Shown here one piece after another: positions 7,842 to 9,378 of a stretch of 9,378 bases of DNA. The notes below the pieces were generated by a model, which made no database searches, was not told where the DNA came from, and worked only from the letters and a program-made list of their open reading frames with translations. The first letter of the stretch is position 1, and each line of letters begins with the position of its first letter. The stretch is from Candidatus Susulua stagnicola (lineage in GTDB: Bacteria > Omnitrophota > Gorgyraeia > Duberdicusellales > 4484-171): NCBI GenBank assembly GCA_030765735.1, contig JAVCBZ010000054.1, forward strand, positions 1-9,378, written 5' to 3'. The translations under genes were made by a program, and so were the position numbers.

Positions 7842-8102
7842 TTAAATCTTAAGTTCCTTTACAACTTCTCCATAACCTGGAAGATCTGTACCTTTAAGGT
7901 AAGTAAGCAGGCGACGACGTCTTCCTACAAGGATTAAAAGACCCCGACGAGAATGAAAATCTTTTTTGTGGCTTTTTAGATGATCAGTAAGATAAATTAT
8001 CCTTTCACTAAGCAGAGCAATTTGCACTGCAGCTGAACCGGTATCTTCCACATGCCCCTTAAACTTATCAATTATTTTCTTCTTTTTAGTTTTATTTATC
8101 AT
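7842..8102 (-). CDS. rpsO: 30S ribosomal protein S15
   Basis: S15 is a primary binding protein of the small subunit: it binds 16S rRNA helices 20-22 and helps form the platform. The 86-residue product is close to the usual 88-89. It shows the conserved EDTGS near 19-23, the ALLSERI and LTDHLKSHKKDFHSRRGL segments (H41, D48 and S51 are rRNA-contacting positions in the family), and the basic GRRRRLLTYLK run (60-70). The ATG at 8102 is preceded by GGTG about five bases upstream, a short match to the anti-Shine-Dalgarno. It is the first gene of the seven-gene cluster and is preceded by tandem promoters. S15 represses its own mRNA in several bacteria through diverse leader structures, but I recognise no known S15-binding leader here. 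Confidence 0.99.
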   Translation of the reverse strand: MINKTKKKKIIDKFKGHVEDTGSAAVQIALLSERIIYLTDHLKSHKKDFHSRRGLLILVGRRRRLLTYLKGTDLPGYGEVVKELKI

Positions 8103-8114
8103 AACGCACCATAC

Positions 8115-8143
8115 ATAATACCTTTTTAGTATCTATCTGTCAA
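8115..8143 (-). promoter_or_regulatory. Proximal sigma70-type promoter of rpsO (P3)
   Basis: On the minus strand TTGACA (8143-8138) is followed after exactly 17 bases by TATTAT (8120-8115). This is a perfect -35 and a 5/6 -10 at optimal spacing, the best promoter in the window. A start about seven bases past the -10 would fall near 8107-8108, only five to six bases before the rpsO ATG at 8102, so its transcript would be almost leaderless. Confidence 0.75.
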
Positions 8144-8151
8144 CCCCATAA

Positions 8152-8180
8152 ATAATAGCTTTTATCTAGAAATAAGGCAA
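8152..8180 (-). promoter_or_regulatory. Possible middle promoter of rpsO (P2)
   Basis: On the minus strand TTGCCT (8180-8175) and TATTAT (8157-8152) are separated by 17 bases. The -35 matches only 4 of 6 positions while the -10 matches 5 of 6. The spacing is optimal, but in AT-rich DNA such a weaker match can arise by chance, so it is listed as possible only. It lies between two better promoters. Confidence 0.35.
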
Positions 8181-8197
8181 GAATTCATCGATAAATG

Positions 8198-8212
8198 CTT
8201 CCTTTTAGGAAG
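8198..8212. promoter_or_regulatory. 15-bp palindrome at the distal promoter start (operator or 5' hairpin)
   Basis: On the minus strand CTTCCT, loop AAA, AGGAAG forms a perfect 6-bp inverted repeat. It begins about six bases after the -10 box of the distal promoter, at or just past the expected transcription start. It could be an operator for a dimeric regulator or a stabilising hairpin at the 5' end of the longer rpsO mRNA. No T-run follows, so it is not a convincing terminator for xseB. Confidence 0.4.
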
Positions 8213-8217
8213 AAAGT

Positions 8218-8246
8218 ATTGTATCAGAACTGCCTAAAAAGGTCAA
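8218..8246 (-). promoter_or_regulatory. Distal sigma70-type promoter of rpsO (P1)
   Basis: On the minus strand TTGACC (8246-8241) is followed after 17 bases by TACAAT (8223-8218), 5/6 matches in both boxes at optimal spacing. The -35 overlaps the TGA stop of xseB, so the promoter starts exactly where the upstream gene ends. A start near 8211 would give an rpsO leader of roughly 110 bases. Confidence 0.7.
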
Positions 8247-8461
8247 TAGTTGTTTTTAGAATCTTTCTCAAATTCTTTAACTATTTTTGTTACTTCAAAC
8301 TCTGTTTTCTCTATCCTTTCTCGACAAAGCTTAATTAGCTCTACAGCTTTCTTTACTTTAATAGCCATATCATCAACATCAACCCTTTCTGACTCAAGCT
8401 CAGAAAGTATTGCTTCTAACTCTTCTACAGCTTCACTATATTTTATTATTTTTTTACTCAC
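8243..8461 (-). CDS. xseB: Exodeoxyribonuclease VII small subunit
   Basis: XseB is the small helical subunit that binds in several copies to XseA to form exonuclease VII, which digests single-stranded DNA from both ends. The 72-residue product is of normal length and fits the family: a first helix with the YSEAVEELEAILSELES pattern (8-24), a turn with VDVDD (27-31), and a second long helix containing LIKLCRERIEKTEFEV. It is rich in Lys and Glu and lacks membrane segments. The start is GTG at 8461, inside the end of the heptamer tract; the G-rich GAGGGGGGAGG just before it would be its ribosome-binding site. No good downstream start exists. It is separated from xseA by 98 bases of repeat, whereas these two genes usually abut or overlap. 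The TGA overlaps the distal rpsO promoter. Confidence 0.92.
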   Translation of the reverse strand: MSKKIIKYSEAVEELEAILSELESERVDVDDMAIKVKKAVELIKLCRERIEKTEFEVTKIVKEFEKDSKNNY

Positions 8462-8462
8462 C

Positions 8463-8581
8463 CTCCCCCCTCATTTTTTACTTCATCCTTCTTACTTCAT
8501 CCTTCATCCTTTATCCTTCATCCTTCTTACTTCCCCCTTCATCCTTCCCCCTTTATCCTTCATCCTTCATCCTTTATCCTT
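8463..8581 (-). repeat. Degenerate heptanucleotide tandem repeat (AAGGATG) between xseA and xseB
   Basis: Read on the minus strand from 8581 to 8477 the sequence divides into 15 consecutive 7-base units without one indel: nine are AAGGATG/AAGGATA, forming the main class together with one-step variants; two are AAGGGGG (units 5 and 7) and three are AAGTAAG/AAGTAAA (units 8, 13 and 15). Two further decayed units (AAATGAG, GGGGGAG) reach 8463. Counted strictly, the AAGGATR class occupies units 1-4, 6, 9-12 and 14. The tract encodes the last residues and stop of xseA and supplies the G-rich ribosome-binding region of xseB. It resembles in kind the short tandem heptamer repeats described between genes of filamentous cyanobacteria, though I claim no homology. 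Confidence 0.93.
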
Positions 8582-9378
8582 TTCACCTCAGACACTACAC
8601 TTCCTTTATAAAAAATTGTCTTAATCAAATCATTCTCTCTTAAATCATCAATAGACTTTACTGATCTTCCTTCTTTTAAAGTTATTGAATACCCTCGCTT
8701 TAAAGCACTTTCGGGATTAAGAATTTTTGTCTTTTGATCTAAATATCTTATTTGCTCGCGAGAATTATTAAATATCTTATTTAAAGATGTATTCAAATTA
8801 TCCAAACTCCGTTTGATAAACTCTTTATTCTTAGTTACAACAATTTTTAAAGCACTTTCAATATTATGCTTCTTATCTCGCAAAACATCTTGATGAACCC
8901 TAAAATATTTTAATGATAATGACTCAGCCTTAATAGCTAAATCCTTTAATTGATTTTTTTTATCTAACAAAAGGCTTTCGCTTGCTCTAACTATCTCTTT
9001 TTCTAAAAAATCTAAATTTTCTGCGAACCCTCTTATTTTTTCAACTAAAAACCCAGCTGCTTTTGTAGGAGTTATGCAAAATGTATGAGAAACCATATCG
9101 GCAATAGTAGTATTTATTTGATGACCTGTGGCAGAAATAACTGGAATACTTGAATTAGCAATATTTTCAGCGATTTTTTTATTATCAAAATAAGCTAAGT
9201 CTGCTGTTGAACCTCCACCTCGAGTAATAACAATAACATCTAATTTCTCTGTAGATAATTTATTAAAGAAATGTAACGCTTTAACCACATCTCCTTCTAC
9301 AGCTTTACCTTGCATATGACAATTTTTAGTCAAAACTTTAAAACTATATTCACCACTCTTAAGCTCATTAACAAAATC
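8560..9378 (-). CDS. xseA: Exodeoxyribonuclease VII large subunit, 5' end outside the window
   Basis: XseA is the catalytic subunit of exonuclease VII. The frame stays open to the window edge, so 272 residues are visible and the N-terminal OB-fold and first part of the nuclease domain are missing; a TTG at 9333 is not the true start. Numbering from the edge, the nuclease core shows TRGGGSTADL (52-61) and SATGHQINTTIADMVS (82-97), then CITPTKAAGFLVEKI, a long Lys/Glu-rich coiled-coil region (about 115-220), and the C-terminal LKRGYSI segment. Against E. coli, D155 (D1), R205 (R53) and H238 (H86) are kept at matching spacing, but D241 is Asn (N89) and E239 is Gln. The last residues (KRIKDEG) and the TGA are encoded by heptamer repeats, which also form the spacer to xseB. 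Confidence 0.96.
   Translation of the reverse strand, partial: DFVNELKSGEYSFKVLTKNCHMQGKAVEGDVVKALHFFNKLSTEKLDVIVITRGGGSTADLAYFDNKKIAENIANSSIPVISATGHQINTTIADMVSHTFCITPTKAAGFLVEKIRGFAENLDFLEKEIVRASESLLLDKKNQLKDLAIKAESLSLKYFRVHQDVLRDKKHNIESALKIVVTKNKEFIKRSLDNLNTSLNKIFNNSREQIRYLDQKTKILNPESALKRGYSITLKEGRSVKSIDDLRENDLIKTIFYKGSVVSEVKRIKDEG

Noticed and set aside
7743..7937. Plus-strand open frame of 64 codons across the rpsO/pnp junction
   Set aside because: It is antisense to two well-supported genes and has no recognisable product.
8103..8217. Known S15 autoregulatory leader structure
   Set aside because: I could draw only short AT-rich stems such as TTAT/ATAA and no recognised S15-binding pseudoknot or junction; a covariance search would be needed to claim one.
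8463..8581. Heptamer tract as a CRISPR array
   Set aside because: Units are 7 bp, directly adjacent and without spacers, and no cas gene is present.
8250..8643. Two overlapping plus-strand open frames with Phe/Leu/Pro/Ser-rich translations
   Set aside because: They are antisense to xseB and xseA and are kept open by the pyrimidine-rich strand of the heptamer tract; the translation is low-complexity repeat, not a protein family.
9331..9333. TTG as the xseA start
   Set aside because: The frame continues upstream to the window edge with residues matching XseA, including the Asp equivalent to E. coli D155, so the gene is truncated by the window.

Overview
This is an AT-rich (about two-thirds A+T by eye), densely packed bacterial housekeeping region. 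Nine of the ten genes lie on the minus strand. Read in the minus direction the order is xseA (5' end outside the window), a heptanucleotide repeat tract, xseB, a promoter region, then rpsO, pnp, ftsK, a rodZ-like gene, rimO, pgsA and pgpA. The 3' end of a cinA/pncC-type gene on the plus strand runs into pgpA tail to tail. The order rpsO-pnp-ftsK-rodZ-rimO-pgsA is known from Firmicutes and from several uncultured anaerobic phyla. Low GC, weak Shine-Dalgarno sites and this synteny would fit a candidate phylum such as Omnitrophota or a Firmicutes-like lineage. That assignment is an inference; no rRNA gene is present to settle it.

Region by region: 1-350 holds the end of a CinA C-terminal domain. 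351-416 is a short convergent gap with one AT-rich hairpin. 417-8102 is a seven-gene cluster with almost no spacing: TAATG overlap at pnp/ftsK, ATGA overlap at ftsK/rodZ, and gaps of 1, 4 and 6 nt at rodZ/rimO, rpsO/pnp and rimO/pgsA. 8103-8242 is the only real control region and carries two excellent sigma70-type promoters plus a weaker one between them. 8243-9378 holds both subunits of exonuclease VII, separated by about 17 degenerate copies of a 7-bp unit (consensus AAGGATG on the minus strand).

The genes cover translation and RNA turnover (S15, PNPase, S12 methylthiolation by RimO), chromosome segregation and cell shape (FtsK, RodZ-like protein), phosphatidylglycerol synthesis (PgsA then PgpA, two consecutive steps), and DNA repair (exonuclease VII). 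No stretch over 300 bases lacks a gene.

I did not find a new defence, mobile or metabolic system. The observations most worth a second look are the heptamer tract that splits xseA from xseB and supplies the xseA stop, an Asn in place of a catalytic Asp in XseA, a near-leaderless promoter arrangement before rpsO, and a 20-bp tandem duplication at the pgsA/pgpA junction that duplicates the ribosome-binding region.
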